A stretch of 64,000 bases of DNA from Prevotella sp. KH2C16 (GCF_900113305.1 NZ_FOOW01000002.1:124001-188000); one strand, 5' to 3'; shown: positions 52,570 to 61,147, numbered from the stretch's first letter. The notes: generated from the sequence alone by a model not told the origin. A program made the numbers and translations.

Positions 52570-53492
52570 ACGAAAATAAATGGGGCATCCTGTATTGCCC
52601 AAAGAATTCATTCCGCCCACAAAAGCGATGGGAGAACATCGAGAAGGTGCTTCGCAGTGAACGCATCGATTTCGACTATGTACAGAGCGAGAGTACGGGA
52701 AGCGTGGAGCGCTTGGTCAAGATGATGATTAACAACGGCTATCGCACCCTGATAATAATAGGTGGCGACTCGGCGTTGAATGATGCGGTGAACTGCCTGA
52801 TGCAGACGGAGAAGGAAGTGCGCGACCAGATAGCGCTGGGAGTTATCCCCAATGGGATGATGAACGACTTTGCTCATTTCTGGGGATTTCAGGAAGGAGA
52901 AATTGAGAGGTCGGTCAAATGGTTGAAAGAACATCGTGTAAGGAAGATAGACCTTGGGCGAATCAACTATAAGAACAAGCACGGAGAGCCCTGTCATCGT
53001 TATTTCCTGAATTGTATCAATATAGGTCTGATAGCAACGATTATGAACCTGCGCCGGCAGACACGCCATATCGTAGGATCGAGAACGGTCAGCTATGTAA
53101 TTTCTTTCATCCTGATGATATTCCAGCGGCTGGAATACAAGATGCATCTGAAGATAAACGGCGAGAGCATCAATCGCAAGGTGATGACGGTGTGTGTGGG
53201 AAATGCGCTCGGATACGGACAAACGCCGAATGCCGTCCCTTATAACGGATTGCTTGATGTGAGCGTGGTCTATCATCCGGAGATGGCACAGCTGATAGAG
53301 GGAATTTACCTTTTTGTCAGAGGAAAGTTCCTTAATCACAAGAGCGTGCATCCCTATCGCACGAAAGAAGTGCAGGTGCGGAATGAGGAGAAGGCCTTGG
53401 TCGGTATTGACGGACGGCTCCTCAATTCTCCGTTAGGTGAGTACACGATCAGGGTGGAGCAGGAGGTAATCAATTTTCTGATACCGGCGTAG
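52560..53492 (+). CDS. Diacylglycerol kinase family lipid kinase
   Basis: A 310-residue protein of the DAGK/YegS-like family. The catalytic-domain motif IIIGGDSALNDAVNCLM corresponds to GGDGT-x-N-E, with Ser in place of Gly-Thr, and LGVIPNGMMNDFA corresponds to GxxPxGTxNDFA with Met-Met instead of Gly-Thr. The second domain ends ALVGIDGRLL. The altered GGD and PNG loops may change nucleotide binding. Natural substrates are membrane lipids or sphingoid-type molecules. It overlaps miaA by 10 nt. Confidence 0.82.
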   Translation: MAVNENKWGILYCPKNSFRPQKRWENIEKVLRSERIDFDYVQSESTGSVERLVKMMINNGYRTLIIIGGDSALNDAVNCLMQTEKEVRDQIALGVIPNGMMNDFAHFWGFQEGEIERSVKWLKEHRVRKIDLGRINYKNKHGEPCHRYFLNCINIGLIATIMNLRRQTRHIVGSRTVSYVISFILMIFQRLEYKMHLKINGESINRKVMTVCVGNALGYGQTPNAVPYNGLLDVSVVYHPEMAQLIEGIYLFVRGKFLNHKSVHPYRTKEVQVRNEEKALVGIDGRLLNSPLGEYTIRVEQEVINFLIPA

Positions 53493-53820
53493 GGGAGATT
53501 CAGCTCCTACATGTTCGTCTCGTCGCCCTGTTGCTCGGGACATTCTCGGTTGCTAATTCTCTTAATGATATAATTCTGGGTTTCCATCGGAATCCCGGCT
53601 GTGAAGTGCTATCTACAAATGCGTCTCTGATAACCGCAATTCCATCGCAGATTCTTTTGCTGTGCCGCATTAAATGTTTATTTTGGGAAAAATAGTTAGA
53701 AATTATTTTGTTTTATATTTATTTTTTTGTAATTTTGAAGCAAGAATGGGATAGCGGCACAACATGCCGATACAACCAATTCTAATGCTATCTTATATAA
53801 CTAAACCTTACATATAACCT
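53493..53820. other. Intergenic region before the glycogen cluster
   Basis: Apart from the promoter at 53707-53737 and an AT-rich tract just upstream of it, nothing recognisable is seen. No array units or RNA genes are evident. Confidence 0.5.
53707..53737 (+). promoter_or_regulatory. Promoter of the glycogen cluster (TTTG-N19-TAATTTTG)
   Basis: TTTG at 53707-53710 and TAATTTTG at 53730-53737 with exact 19-bp spacing, about 80 nt before the debranching enzyme gene. Confidence 0.68.
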
Positions 53821-55767
53821 ATGAGCTATCTTAAATTCGAAAAAGCCCTGATGACCAACTTGGAGGAAGCCTTGCCTAAGGAACTGCTTCGTACCAATCG
53901 GTCGGGAGCCTACTCATGCTCTTCGATTGTGGATTGCAACACGAGGAAATATCATGGTCTGCTCGTTGTTCCTGTACCCAATCTGGATGATGACAACCAT
54001 GTACTCCTTTCTTCGCTCGATGTAACCGTTATCCAACATGGAGCAGAGTTCAACCTCGGCCTTCATAAGTATCAGGGCGACAACTTCAGTCCTAAGGGAC
54101 ATAAATACATTCGGGAGTTTGATTGCGACAAAGTCCCGACTACGCTTTACCGTGTGGGAGGCGTGCTTCTGAAAAAAGAAGTAGTGTTCCAGCATTACGA
54201 AGACAGAATCCTCATCCGCTATACGCTGGAGGACGCACATTCTGCAACGACACTTCGTTTCCGGCCGTTCCTGGCATTTAGGAGCGTTCGCCAGTTTACG
54301 CATGAGAATTCGGTAGCGTCGCGCAACTATTCTCCAGTTGATAATGGAATCAAGACTTGTATGTATGCAGGTTATCCTGACTTGTATATGCAGTTCTCGA
54401 AAAAGAACGAGTTTGTATTTCAGCCTGACTGGTATCGCGGCGTGGAATATCCGAAGGAACAGCAGCGTGGTTATGCTTCAAACGAAGATCTTTATGTTCC
54501 GGGATATTTCGAGATGCACATCCGAAAAGGGGAAAGCATCGTTTTCTCAGCTGCTATTTCGGAAATCAAGACACTGGGCTTAAAGAAGCTCTTTCAGGAG
54601 GAGGTGGATGAGCGCACTCCTCGTGATAACTTCTTTCATTGTCTGGTAAATGCGGCCCATCAATTTCGTATTCATGAGAAGAATGATGACCGCTATATCT
54701 TGGCCGGTTACCCGTGGTTCAAGAGTCGTGCCCGTGATACCTTTATTTCACTTCCGGGTCTTACGCTCTCCATAGAAGAGGATGATTACTTTGAATTAGT
54801 CATGCAGACAGCCGAGGTTGCGCTGCGGGAATTCATGGAGGGGAAACCTATTACGAAGAAGATATATGAAATTGACAAGCCCGATGTGCCGTTGTGGGCA
54901 GTATGGTGTATCCAACAATATGCTCGCGAATGTGGTCGCCAGCAATGTTTTGATAAGTATGGGCGATTGCTCATGGATATCATGCAGTATATAGAGAGCA
55001 GCAAGCACCCCAATCTTGAACTTCAGGAAAATGGACTTCTTTATGCCTCGGGCGGCAAGGAAACGCCGATCACATGGATGAACTCTGCATCAAATGGGCA
55101 TCCAGTTGTTCCCCGTAACGGCTACATTGTCGAGTTTAATGCCTTGTGGTATAATGCCTTGATGTTTACGGCTTCTATAGCCAGAGATCACAAGGACGAT
55201 AAACATGCTGAGCATCTGGAAAAAATTGCGGCAAAGTGCAAGCAGTCATTCGTGGATACATTCCTCAATGAATATGGCTATCTATATGATTATGTAGACG
55301 GGATGATGGTAGACTGGAGCGTCCGGCCAAATATGATATTTCCTGTCGCATTTGATTATTCACCCTTGGATCAGCAACAGAAAAAGAATATCATTGATAT
55401 TTGTACTCGGGAATTACTGACTCCTAAGGGACTGCGCTCGCTCTCCCCGAAGAGCGGCGGCTATAATCCCATGTATGTGGGGCCGCAGAATCAACGCGAC
55501 CTTGCCTATCATCAGGGTACTGCCTGGCCTTGGTTGGGTGGTTTCTACATGGAAGCCTGCCTGAAACTCTATAAGCGTACGCGTCTGAGCTTCCTTGAGC
55601 GTCAGATGGTAGGATACGAAGATGAGATGTTCTATCATTGTCTGGGCACTTTGCCGGAGCTTTTTGATGGTAATCCTCCGTTCAGGGGGCGTGGGGCAAT
55701 CTCATATACGATGAATGTGGCTGAAGTACTTCGTACGCTCGAGCTACTTGAAAAATATACATATTAA
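53821..55767 (+). CDS. Glycogen debranching enzyme (amylo-alpha-1,6-glucosidase type)
   Basis: A 648-residue protein. The N-terminal beta domain (about 1-270, with NRSGAYSCSSIVDCNTRKYHGLLV) is followed by an (alpha/alpha)6 barrel (ILAGYPWFKSRARDTFISLPGL, VEFNALWYNALMF, YHQGTAWPWLGGFYMEA) of the GDE_C/GH133 type. It hydrolyses alpha-1,6 branch glucose of glycogen. It heads a cluster with a GT4 enzyme and a GH57 protein, matching the glycogen loci of other Bacteroidales. Confidence 0.92.
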   Translation: MSYLKFEKALMTNLEEALPKELLRTNRSGAYSCSSIVDCNTRKYHGLLVVPVPNLDDDNHVLLSSLDVTVIQHGAEFNLGLHKYQGDNFSPKGHKYIREFDCDKVPTTLYRVGGVLLKKEVVFQHYEDRILIRYTLEDAHSATTLRFRPFLAFRSVRQFTHENSVASRNYSPVDNGIKTCMYAGYPDLYMQFSKKNEFVFQPDWYRGVEYPKEQQRGYASNEDLYVPGYFEMHIRKGESIVFSAAISEIKTLGLKKLFQEEVDERTPRDNFFHCLVNAAHQFRIHEKNDDRYILAGYPWFKSRARDTFISLPGLTLSIEEDDYFELVMQTAEVALREFMEGKPITKKIYEIDKPDVPLWAVWCIQQYARECGRQQCFDKYGRLLMDIMQYIESSKHPNLELQENGLLYASGGKETPITWMNSASNGHPVVPRNGYIVEFNALWYNALMFTASIARDHKDDKHAEHLEKIAAKCKQSFVDTFLNEYGYLYDYVDGMMVDWSVRPNMIFPVAFDYSPLDQQQKKNIIDICTRELLTPKGLRSLSPKSGGYNPMYVGPQNQRDLAYHQGTAWPWLGGFYMEACLKLYKRTRLSFLERQMVGYEDEMFYHCLGTLPELFDGNPPFRGRGAISYTMNVAEVLRTLELLEKYTY

Positions 55768-55782
55768 AAGGAGGGCATAACC

Positions 55783-57051
55783 ATGAGAGTTTTAATGTTT
55801 GGATGGGAGTATCCCCCTCATGTATATGGTGGTCTGGCAACAGCCAACTATGGCATTTCACAGGGGTTGCACGCCTTGGGCAAGGTAGATACGATTTTGT
55901 GTCTGCCGAGGCCCTTTGGCGATGAGGATCGCTCTGCAGCAAATCTGGTGGCGATGAACTGTGTGCCTGTAGCCTATCGGGATGTGGACTACGACTATGT
56001 AAGGAGCCGTATAGGAAATGTCATGGAGCCGGAGCTTTACTATCGGCTTCGCGACCATATCTATGGTGATTTCAACTATATGCATGTCAATGACCTTGGT
56101 GCCATGGAGTTTGCAGGCGGCTATCCAAAGAACCTGCATGAAGAAATCAACAACTACTCTGTAATTGCCGGCGTGGTGGCGCGTACCTTTGATTATGACA
56201 TCATCCATGCCCATGACTGGCTTACTTATCCAGCAGGCATTCATGCCAAGCATGTTTCAGGGAAGCCGCTGTGTATTCATGTCCATGCTACTGATTTCGA
56301 TCGTAGCCGTGGACATGTAAACCCGACTGTCTATAGCATAGAGAAAGACGGAATGGACAATGCTGACTGCATTATGTGCGTGAGCGAATTGACCCGTCAG
56401 ACGGTCATAAATCAGTATCATCAAGACCCGCGCAAGTGCTTCACGGTACATAATGCCGTATATCCTCTCCGTCAGGAACTGCAGGATATTCCCCGTCCGG
56501 ATCATACGGGAAAGGAGAAAGTCGTTACCTTCCTTGGCCGCCTGACGATGCAGAAGGGGCCGGAATATTTTGTCGAGGCTGCAAACATGGTGCTTCACCG
56601 CACGCGCAATGTCCGCTTCTGCATGGCGGGATCGGGCGATATGATGGATCAGATGATCTATCTTGCAGCCGAACGGGGCATTGCCGACAGGTTTCATTTT
56701 CCCGGATTTATGCGCGGCAAGCAGGTTTACGAATGCCTGAAAGACTCCGATGTGTATGTAATGCCGTCAGTAAGTGAGCCCTTCGGTATCTCTCCTTTGG
56801 AGGCCATGCAATGCGGCACTCCTTCTATTATCTCCAAGCAGAGTGGATGCGCCGAAATCCTGAACAACTGTATCAAGGTGGACTACTGGGATATCCATGC
56901 AATGGCCGATGCCATCTATTCAATCTGTCATAATGAGAGTCTCTTCCACTATTTGCAAGACGAAGGAAAGAAAGAGGTAGACCAGATTACATGGGAGAAA
57001 GTGGGTGCATGGATTTACAAACTTTATGAGCGCACGCTCGGCTGGGCATAG
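55783..57051 (+). CDS. Glycosyltransferase family 4 protein, glycogen synthase-like
   Basis: A 422-residue GT-B enzyme. MFGWEYPPHVYGGLATANYGISQGL is the N-terminal acceptor loop of glycogen-synthase-like GT4 proteins, IHAHDWLTYPAG the middle motif, and SEPFGISPLEAMQCGTPSII carries the E-x7-E donor-binding pair. Together with the debranching enzyme 15 nt upstream it probably builds alpha-1,4-glucan. The donor (ADP- or UDP-glucose) is not evident from sequence. Confidence 0.88.
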   Translation: MRVLMFGWEYPPHVYGGLATANYGISQGLHALGKVDTILCLPRPFGDEDRSAANLVAMNCVPVAYRDVDYDYVRSRIGNVMEPELYYRLRDHIYGDFNYMHVNDLGAMEFAGGYPKNLHEEINNYSVIAGVVARTFDYDIIHAHDWLTYPAGIHAKHVSGKPLCIHVHATDFDRSRGHVNPTVYSIEKDGMDNADCIMCVSELTRQTVINQYHQDPRKCFTVHNAVYPLRQELQDIPRPDHTGKEKVVTFLGRLTMQKGPEYFVEAANMVLHRTRNVRFCMAGSGDMMDQMIYLAAERGIADRFHFPGFMRGKQVYECLKDSDVYVMPSVSEPFGISPLEAMQCGTPSIISKQSGCAEILNNCIKVDYWDIHAMADAIYSICHNESLFHYLQDEGKKEVDQITWEKVGAWIYKLYERTLGWA

Positions 57052-57167
57052 TGTCCTGACAAAGGGCATTACGCAGTCATATGGAAGGTCTTCTTTTCCG
57101 GATAGACCACATGAAAAGGAGAGCAGGATGTCATTTTAAAAAAAACAATTAATTATAATATAAGAAA

Positions 57168-58556
57168 ATGAAAACGATTTGTTTATATTTTGAGATACAC
57201 CAGATTATTCATCTGAGGCGATATCGTTTTTTTGATATCGGTACTGATCACTATTATTATGATGATTACGAGAATGAGCGTTCCATAACCGATATCGCAG
57301 AGCGTTCCTATATGCCGGCCCTGAATGCTATCGGCGAAATGATCAAGGAAAACGGGAAGGAATTCAAAGTGGCCTTCTCGCTTTCGGGAGTGGGCATGGA
57401 ACAGTTGGAAATGCATGCTCCGCAGGTGCTCGAGAAGTTACAGGAACTGAACGGCACAGGCTGTGTGGAGTTTCTCGCGGAGCCGTATTCTCATGGGCTC
57501 GCTTCATTGATTAACGAGGAAAGCTTTGCCACGGAAGTTAAGCGTCAGATGGAAAAGGTCAAGGAGTATTTCGGCCAGACTCCCAAAGTTCTCCGTAATT
57601 CGGGTCTTATCTATAGCGACGATATTGGCCTGCAGGTTTCCCAGTTGGGTTTCAAGGGAATGCTTACTGAAGGCGCAAAGCATGTATTAGGGTGGAAGTC
57701 CCCGCATTATGTCTATCATTCGGCTTTAGCTCCAAGTCTCAAACTCTTGCTTCGCGATGTGAATTTGAGTGATGACATTTCACTGCGCTTCAATAATAGC
57801 GACTGGGAAGGCTATCCCCTGTTTGCTGACAATTATATTCAGAAGATTGCAGATTGTCCGGAAGAGGAGCAGTTCTATGGCATTTTCATGAACTTGTATG
57901 CGCTGGGAATCTCCCAGCCTTTGTCGAGCAACATCTTGGAATTCCTCAAGGCATTGCCGGCATGTGCAAAGGCCAAGGGCATAACATTTTCTACTCCTAC
58001 GGAAATCTGCCTGAAAATGAAGAGCGCAGGTGCGCTTGATGTGCCGGATACGCTTTCGTGGATGGATGAGGAGCGTGATGTTTCCACATGGTTGGGCAAC
58101 CCCATGCAGCGGGAGGCATTCAACAAACTCTATGGCATAGCCGACCGTGTTCGTATCGCCAATGATTCCCGTATCAATCAGGATTGGGACTATCTGCAGG
58201 CTACTAACAATTTCCGGTTCATGACCACAAAGTCTTCGGGAGTGGGTATTGACCGTGGCATCTATACATCTCCGTTTGATGCATTCACCAATTACATGAA
58301 TATCCTGGGCGATTTCGTTACCCGCGTGAACAATCTTTATCCGGAAGATATTGATAACGACGAACTGGAAAGCTTGCTTACCACGATTAAAAATCAGGGC
58401 GACGAGATTGCAATGAAAGATAAGGAAATAACCCGTTTGCAAGCGAAGATAGAGAAGATTGAAACCGCGAGCGACAAGCTCCGTGCCCAGATAGAGAAGA
58501 AGCCCGTTCCCAAGAAGGCTTCGACCAAGAAGTCAACCCCGAAGAAAGCCGAATGA
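57168..58556 (+). CDS. GH57 family protein with an altered active site and basic C-terminal tail
   Basis: A 462-residue protein aligned by eye to Bacteroides GH57 amylases. FDIGTDHYYYDDY, ECVEFLAEPYSHGLASL-type motif 3 (Glu105) and GMLTEGAKHVLGWKSPHYVY are conserved. But motif 1 reads HQI (H11-I13) instead of HQP, and motif 4, normally D-Y-E-T-F-G, reads NLYALG (N242-G247), so the acid/base Asp is missing. A coiled coil (about 405-445) and a Lys/Pro/Thr-rich tail end the protein. It may be a non-catalytic glucan-binding member of the glycogen cluster. Separated from the GT4 gene by 116 nt. Confidence 0.82.
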   Translation: MKTICLYFEIHQIIHLRRYRFFDIGTDHYYYDDYENERSITDIAERSYMPALNAIGEMIKENGKEFKVAFSLSGVGMEQLEMHAPQVLEKLQELNGTGCVEFLAEPYSHGLASLINEESFATEVKRQMEKVKEYFGQTPKVLRNSGLIYSDDIGLQVSQLGFKGMLTEGAKHVLGWKSPHYVYHSALAPSLKLLLRDVNLSDDISLRFNNSDWEGYPLFADNYIQKIADCPEEEQFYGIFMNLYALGISQPLSSNILEFLKALPACAKAKGITFSTPTEICLKMKSAGALDVPDTLSWMDEERDVSTWLGNPMQREAFNKLYGIADRVRIANDSRINQDWDYLQATNNFRFMTTKSSGVGIDRGIYTSPFDAFTNYMNILGDFVTRVNNLYPEDIDNDELESLLTTIKNQGDEIAMKDKEITRLQAKIEKIETASDKLRAQIEKKPVPKKASTKKSTPKKAE

Positions 58557-58582
58557 TTTTCGTGTGAATGACACAGAAAAGC

Positions 58583-58615
58583 AGCCCCGTCATATCTGAA
58601 GACGGGGCTTTTTTT
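58583..58615 (+). terminator. Rho-independent terminator after the GH57 gene
   Basis: AGCCCCGTC (58583-58591) pairs perfectly with GACGGGGCT (58601-58609), followed by seven T. Confidence 0.9.
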
Positions 58616-58644
58616 ATGATTTTTGCAACTTTTTATGTTAAAAA

Positions 58645-58676
58645 TTTGCTTTTGTCAAAATTAAAATCTATATTTG
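58645..58676 (+). promoter_or_regulatory. Promoter of a putative small RNA (TTTG-N20-TATATTTG)
   Basis: TTTG at 58645-58648 and TATATTTG at 58669-58676, followed within 80 bp by a terminator and no ORF that ends before it. Confidence 0.55.
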
Positions 58677-58679
58677 AGG

Positions 58680-58756
58680 CATGTTTTTCATGGGTTTCGA
58701 CATTTTCGAAACATTGAATTTGAGGTTGGTAGCATCCTGCGCCAACCTCTTTTATT
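58680..58756 (+). ncRNA. Putative small RNA
   Basis: About 75 nt between the promoter at 58645-58676 and a terminator hairpin GAGGTTGG (58722-58729) / CCAACCTC (58742-58749) plus TTTT. Internally GTTTCGA...TCGAAAC (58694-58711) forms a stem-loop. The candidate rests on promoter-structure-terminator order only. Confidence 0.4.
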
Positions 58757-58785
58757 GCCAAGAATGCCACTTTTTATACAAAAAA

Positions 58786-58817
58786 TTTGGCTAAATCAAA
58801 GAAAACTTTTATATTTG
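58786..58817 (+). promoter_or_regulatory. Promoter of the ECF sigma factor gene (TTTG-N20-TATATTTG)
   Basis: TTTG at 58786-58789 and TATATTTG at 58810-58817. The leader to the ATG is about 80 nt. Confidence 0.6.
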
Positions 58818-58899
58818 CAACTAATATTAACAGTCTTAAGACAATAAATATAAAGAAGCCTATCGCAAAACCTTTACTCCAATTTAAAAGTTAAAGGAA

Positions 58900-59496
58900 A
58901 TGAATAATCTCAGTAAGATGACCGATGAAGAGTTGGCTCTTTCTTATATTGGCGGTAGCGTCGAGGCTTTTGATTTATTGTTGGAACGCAATAAAGCGAA
59001 GCTCTTTTCATACATTTTGTTTGTGGTAAGAGACCGTGAAAAAGCCGATGACATATTCCAGGACACTTTCGTCAAGGCCATCATAAAGATGCAGGAAGGC
59101 AAATATTCACCCACCGGGAAGTTTTCTGCATGGCTTATCCGTATAGCCCATAATGTGATAATGGATCTCTACCGTTCGCAGAGAAGCGGACATGTTGTGG
59201 AGGTCAACGAAGAAAATGATCTTTCGAATGTCCGCGGAACGGAGTTGTTCGACGGCAATATCGAGGATGTGCATATCAGGGAAGAAGTCTCCGGCGATGT
59301 GCGGAAAATGATGGAAATGCTTCCCGAGACACAGCGCGAGGTGGTGTTCATGCGTTTCTATCAAGAACTGTCTTTCAAGGAGATTGCAGAAATAACGAAT
59401 GTGAGTATCAACACATCCCTTGGGCGCATGCGCTATGCTCTCCTGAACCTTCGCAAAATGGCCAAGACCAACAACATCACCTTAATGTCCGATTAG
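58900..59496 (+). CDS. ECF-type RNA polymerase sigma factor
   Basis: A 198-residue sigma factor of the extracytoplasmic function class. Region 2 includes YILFVVRDREKADDIFQDTFVKAI and FSAWLIRIAHNVIMDLYR (about 40-90). Region 4 has LPETQREVVFMRFYQELSFKEIAEITNVSINTSLGRMRYALLNLRK (about 140-188). No anti-sigma gene follows; rpe lies convergent 2 nt away. It may therefore be controlled at expression level rather than by a membrane anti-sigma factor. Confidence 0.92.
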   Translation: MNNLSKMTDEELALSYIGGSVEAFDLLLERNKAKLFSYILFVVRDREKADDIFQDTFVKAIIKMQEGKYSPTGKFSAWLIRIAHNVIMDLYRSQRSGHVVEVNEENDLSNVRGTELFDGNIEDVHIREEVSGDVRKMMEMLPETQREVVFMRFYQELSFKEIAEITNVSINTSLGRMRYALLNLRKMAKTNNITLMSD

Positions 59497-59498
59497 GG

Positions 59499-60149
59499 TC
59501 AGAGATTCTTCAAGGCGTGAATCGTAGCTATTGGATTGCTTGATTTGAAGACATAGCTCCCGCTCACCAGCACATCGACTCCAGCCTTAATGAGGCGTGG
59601 GGCTGTTTCATTTTGCACCCCGCCGTCAACCTCAATGAGAGCTTTGCTTCCGCTGTCGGCGATAAGTTTCTTCAGCCGGGCAATTTTATGGAGGGAGTTC
59701 TCTATGAATTTCTGTGCGCTGAAACCGGGATTCACGCTCATCAGCAGCACCATGTCGATATCGCTGATTACCTCTTCCAGAGTATTTACTGGCGTGGAGG
59801 GGTTTAGTGCCACTCCCACTTTCATGCCCGCATTGCGTATGGCATGGATAGTGCGATTGAGGTGCAGGCAGGCTTCCTGATGAATTGTCATCATGTAGAC
59901 CCCGGATTCTTTGGCCTCTTTGATATACTTTTCGGGCTGTGCGATCATGAAATGAGTGTCAAGAGGCTTCTTGCAGATCTTTGAAACTGCGGATAAGATG
60001 GGGAATCCAAACGATATGTTAGGGACAAAGACACCGTCCATTACATCCATATGAAGCCAGTCGGCATCACTCTGGTTGATCATTTCCACCTCCTTTTGTA
60101 AATTGAGAAAGTCAGCGGAAAGCAGGGAGGGGGATATTATTGTTTCCAT
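59499..60149 (-). CDS. rpe: Ribulose-phosphate 3-epimerase
   Basis: A 216-residue TIM-barrel enzyme interconverting ribulose-5- and xylulose-5-phosphate. Motifs: ISPSLLSADFLNLQKEVEMINQSDADWLHMDVMDGVFVPN with metal-binding His/Asp, LLMSVNPGFSAQKFI, and EVDGGVQNETAPRLIKAGVDVLVSGSYVF. Convergent with the sigma factor (2-nt gap). A 41-residue ORF lies 13 nt upstream. Confidence 0.96.
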   Translation of the reverse strand: METIISPSLLSADFLNLQKEVEMINQSDADWLHMDVMDGVFVPNISFGFPILSAVSKICKKPLDTHFMIAQPEKYIKEAKESGVYMMTIHQEACLHLNRTIHAIRNAGMKVGVALNPSTPVNTLEEVISDIDMVLLMSVNPGFSAQKFIENSLHKIARLKKLIADSGSKALIEVDGGVQNETAPRLIKAGVDVLVSGSYVFKSSNPIATIHALKNL

Positions 60150-60162
60150 TTTGGCAGAGATT

Positions 60163-60288
60163 TCAGTTTAGGCAACTTGGCATATTGTTTCCTTTTTCAT
60201 GGAGGGCATGATAGCTTCTTGCGAACTGCCGGATAAAACTCAAGGTTTTTTCAGACGGTTCCATTTCTTCTGGGGTAAAGTACTTCAT
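60163..60288 (-). CDS. 41-residue conserved-looking small protein upstream of rpe
   Basis: The ORF begins MKYFTPEEMEPSEKTLSFIR and continues QFARSYHALHEKGNN to a terminal Cys-Leu-Asn. From memory this pattern (M-K-Y-F-x-P-E-E...P-S-x-x-T-L-x-x-I-R) recurs in short Bacteroidales proteins, which is why I call it a gene despite its length. It ends 13 nt before the rpe start on the same strand, so the two are probably co-transcribed. The sequence predicts a small amphipathic helix; the function is unknown. Confidence 0.65.
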   Translation of the reverse strand: MKYFTPEEMEPSEKTLSFIRQFARSYHALHEKGNNMPSCLN

Positions 60289-60488
60289 AGGCAATTAATC
60301 TGCTTTTGTGGTTGGTATACAGTTAGAAAACGAAGATGTTAGGCTTTTATTATATCAGACCTTGCATTTTTTTCTCCCTACATCGCTTAGTAGCTGGATC
60401 TGTGGACTGTATAACTTATTATAATAGGTGTAGAGGTAGGAGAAGACGGAGAGGGCAAAAGGAGGAGCGTCCGGATAGAAACGATTTC

Positions 60489-60576
60489 ACAGACAGCCGT
60501 TATTCGTCTGACAAAATCGCCGATATTGTGCGACGAAATCGGCGAAATTGATGGACAAAATCGGCGATTTTGTCAG
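60489..60576. repeat. Array E: three 22-bp dyad units plus one degenerate unit
   Basis: Units start at 60511, 60533 and 60555, and a weaker one at 60489 with arms CAGAC/GTCTG. They share the core AAATCGSCGA and the flanking ACAAAATC...GATTTTGT symmetry with array A about 44 kb away; the third unit is again the best palindrome. Confidence 0.85.
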
Positions 60577-60678
60577 GAAGGAGGTGCCTGAAAGCAAATT
60601 TTGAAGTTGTCAATCCTTCTGCTAAGAGGATTTCGCAATTTCTTAATTCCCAATGACAGGTTTATTGAAAAATTGTTG

Positions 60679-60686
60679 TAAATTTG
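60679..60686 (+). promoter_or_regulatory. Probable -7 element of the hypothetical gene at 60710
   Basis: TAAATTTG, 23 bp before the ATG at 60710. This places an alternative in-frame ATG at 60653 upstream of the transcript start. Confidence 0.45.
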
Positions 60687-60709
60687 CCCGGGAGAAAACA
60701 TTCTGGAGT

Positions 60710-61147
60710 ATGATAATACTGAATAGGAGAATGATGCGCATCTTGAAAAGGGAGCAGGGGTCGCCCAGGCTGGCCAGGAAACTTGCGGATCTTCTGGCAG
60801 AGGGAATCATGGAGAAGGAACAATGTTTCTTCTTAAGACGATTTTATGCCAGTAACCCTCATATAACTCCAAGCCTGTTTGAGGATAAAACTGCGTATGA
60901 ATGTTTTCTCAACAGTATTCATATTGAAGACTTTTGCCGTCAAAATATAGTTTCCAACGCACTTCTTTTTGTAAGTCGGATAGAAAAAGCGTTGCAAAAA
61001 GCCGGCTGTAGATATGAGATTATATTATCCGTAAAACAACAGTCGTGCGTATTCACTTTTCATTCTTTTCATGAATCGGAAGTAGACTGGATAGACCTTA
61101 GTAAGATTGAAGACATGGATTGCGGAATCGCCGTCTTTAGATTATGA
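60710..61147 (+). CDS. Hypothetical protein
   Basis: A 145-residue, mostly helical, cytoplasmic protein (MIILNRRMMRILKREQGSPRLARKL at the N-terminus; DWIDLSKIEDMDCGIAVFRL at the end). No motif or family is recognised. The ATG at 60710 follows a GGAG Shine-Dalgarno-like sequence and a -7 element. It sits between array E and the trp leader and looks monocistronic. Confidence 0.55.
   Translation: MIILNRRMMRILKREQGSPRLARKLADLLAEGIMEKEQCFFLRRFYASNPHITPSLFEDKTAYECFLNSIHIEDFCRQNIVSNALLFVSRIEKALQKAGCRYEIILSVKQQSCVFTFHSFHESEVDWIDLSKIEDMDCGIAVFRL

Larger units (their letters stand above)
58557..58899. other. Intergenic region: terminator, putative small RNA, sigma-factor promoter
   Basis: Contains the GH57 terminator, a promoter plus terminator pair that would make a short transcript (58680-58756), and a second promoter for the ECF sigma gene. 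No protein gene is supported. Confidence 0.6.
60289..60709. other. Intergenic region with array E
   Basis: No supported gene; a rightward ORF at 60336-60551 has non-protein-like composition and runs into the array. Array E occupies 60489-60576, and a -7 element for the next gene is at 60679-60686. Confidence 0.55.

Noticed and set aside
58681..58800. Phe-rich ORF (MFFMGFDIF...) as a leader peptide of an attenuator
   Set aside because: It runs through the terminator hairpin without stopping, and the next gene is a sigma factor with its own promoter.
60336..60551. 71-codon rightward ORF
   Set aside because: Its product is dominated by Arg/Gly runs produced by the purine-rich tract and array E; no promoter fits.
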